Of a stretch of DNA of 64,000 nucleotides, positions 63,590-64,000 are shown one piece after another (the first letter of the stretch is position 1; each line of letters begins with the position of its first letter). The stretch covers positions 1 to 64,000 of the forward strand of contig WHSO01000010.1 in NCBI GenBank assembly GCA_009380075.1, in the 5' to 3' direction. This DNA is from Alphaproteobacteria bacterium. GTDB taxonomy: Bacteria; Pseudomonadota; Alphaproteobacteria; SMXQ01. The notes beneath the pieces were generated by a model. It saw only the letters and a list, made by a program, of their open reading frames with translations, was not told the origin of the DNA and did not search any database. The translations under genes and the position numbers were made by a program.

Positions 63590-64000
63590 TTAAGAGAATA
63601 AGTTGTCTGCGCCATCGCCCGCCGCAGCGATCGCTAAACGCGCCAACGCCGGAATCGACTGCACGCCGCATTTCTTCATAATAGCCGCGCGATGGTTTTC
63701 AACCGTACGCTGGCTCAGGCCCAGATCGGCAGCGATATTCTTGCTAGGTTCTCCGGCGAGTACCCGTTCGAGAATCTCGCGTTGTCTGGGAGTAAGCCGA
63801 CCTATGCGTGCCGCCGCATCCGTTGCAAAGACAATAGTACGGTTTGCGTCCTGCAATTTTTCAAAGGCATTGCTAATAACACTCTCAAATTCCTCAGTAA
63901 GAAACGGCTTTTCGAGAAAATCGAGCGCGCCAGCTTTCATGGCCCGCACAGCCAGCGACATATCGCCTTTGCCTGTCATCATGATTGGAGCGATGCGATA
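63590..64000 (-). CDS. FixJ/NarL-type response regulator, 5' end beyond the window
   Basis: The last 137 residues of a two-component response regulator; the gene continues past 64000. The end of the receiver domain shows GALDFLEKPF (conserved Lys and Pro). A LuxR/FixJ-type helix-turn-helix follows, ending MKKCGVQSIPALARL (LTPRQREILERVLAGEPSKNIA, SQRTVENHRAAIM). FixJ proteins bind DNA when phosphorylated. It stands 90 bases upstream of the PRC-barrel gene on the same strand. Confidence 0.86.
   Translation of the reverse strand, partial: YRIAPIMMTGKGDMSLAVRAMKAGALDFLEKPFLTEEFESVISNAFEKLQDANRTIVFATDAAARIGRLTPRQREILERVLAGEPSKNIAADLGLSQRTVENHRAAIMKKCGVQSIPALARLAIAAAGDGADNLFS

Noticed and set aside
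1-64000. CRISPR array, prophage or known defence system
   Set aside because: No regularly spaced repeats, phage structural genes, nucleases with defence partners or integrase were seen; the only repeat arrays are the 60-bp one at 23630 and the pair near 43.6-45.9 kb.

Overview
The window looks like a chromosomal segment of a high-GC alphaproteobacterium, probably of the Rhodospirillales/Hyphomicrobiales type. The pointers are a cyclic beta-1,2-glucan synthase, an Irr-type iron control element before a ferritin-like gene, several tripartite tricarboxylate transporter (TTT) sets, a SoxM-type cytochrome oxidase, DUF3309/DUF3185 small membrane proteins and a FixJ-family regulator. I cannot name the species. 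I saw no intact rRNA or tRNA gene, CRISPR array, prophage or recognised defence system.

Layout. 1-16.4 kb is mostly metabolic: a minus-strand operon of a Rieske oxygenase and two tandem cupins, a MESH1-like HD hydrolase, a queuosine-precursor transporter, a ferritin-like protein under a probable Irr box, a fused TctA-TctB permease, an RlmI-like methyltransferase, a SulP anion transporter, an ADP-forming acyl-CoA synthetase, an enolase-superfamily enzyme, an extended TctC binding protein, an amidohydrolase and an ArsC-family reductase. 16.5-24.6 kb is respiratory: two tiny bitopic proteins, a His-rich cupredoxin-like secreted protein and a 600-residue membrane protein face a five-gene cox operon (subunits II, I, a second III, III, IV). 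The cox operon carries a 60-bp tandem repeat between subunits II and I.

25.3-27.7 kb holds an orphan ParA with a ribbon-helix-helix partner, a membrane-anchored protein and two small proteins, a candidate cargo-positioning module. A beta-lactamase-fold/rhodanese fusion, a heterodimeric ABC exporter with complementary degenerate motifs, a YihY-family protein and an EEP-fold enzyme follow. 35.6-41.2 kb is a second TTT locus (tctC with a frameshift, tctA, tctB, a fumarylacetoacetate-hydrolase-family gene, another tctC with a ten-lysine tail). A TylF-like methyltransferase and a third cupin follow it.

43.6-46.1 kb is a small, lower-GC patch between two related ~100-bp elements that begin with tRNA 3'-end-like sequence. 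46.1-54.7 kb is one giant gene for cyclic beta-1,2-glucan synthase. 54.8-58.6 kb holds short envelope and stress-type genes (DUF3309, DUF3185, BON, glycine-zipper, a duplicated-domain lipoprotein), an IS3-type remnant and an FNR/FixK-type box. A stand-alone adenylation-carrier-thioesterase synthetase follows. A likely small regulatory RNA with two C-rich hairpin loops and a terminator lies at about 62.1-62.25 kb. The window ends with an ECF-type sigma factor, a PRC-barrel protein and a truncated FixJ-type regulator.

The most interesting signals are the C-rich-loop RNA, the ParA/RHH/membrane-protein cluster, the cupredoxin/600-residue membrane protein unit beside the cox operon, the tRNA-end-like repeat pair, and the A-T-TE synthetase. 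Functions are inferred from motifs and context only.
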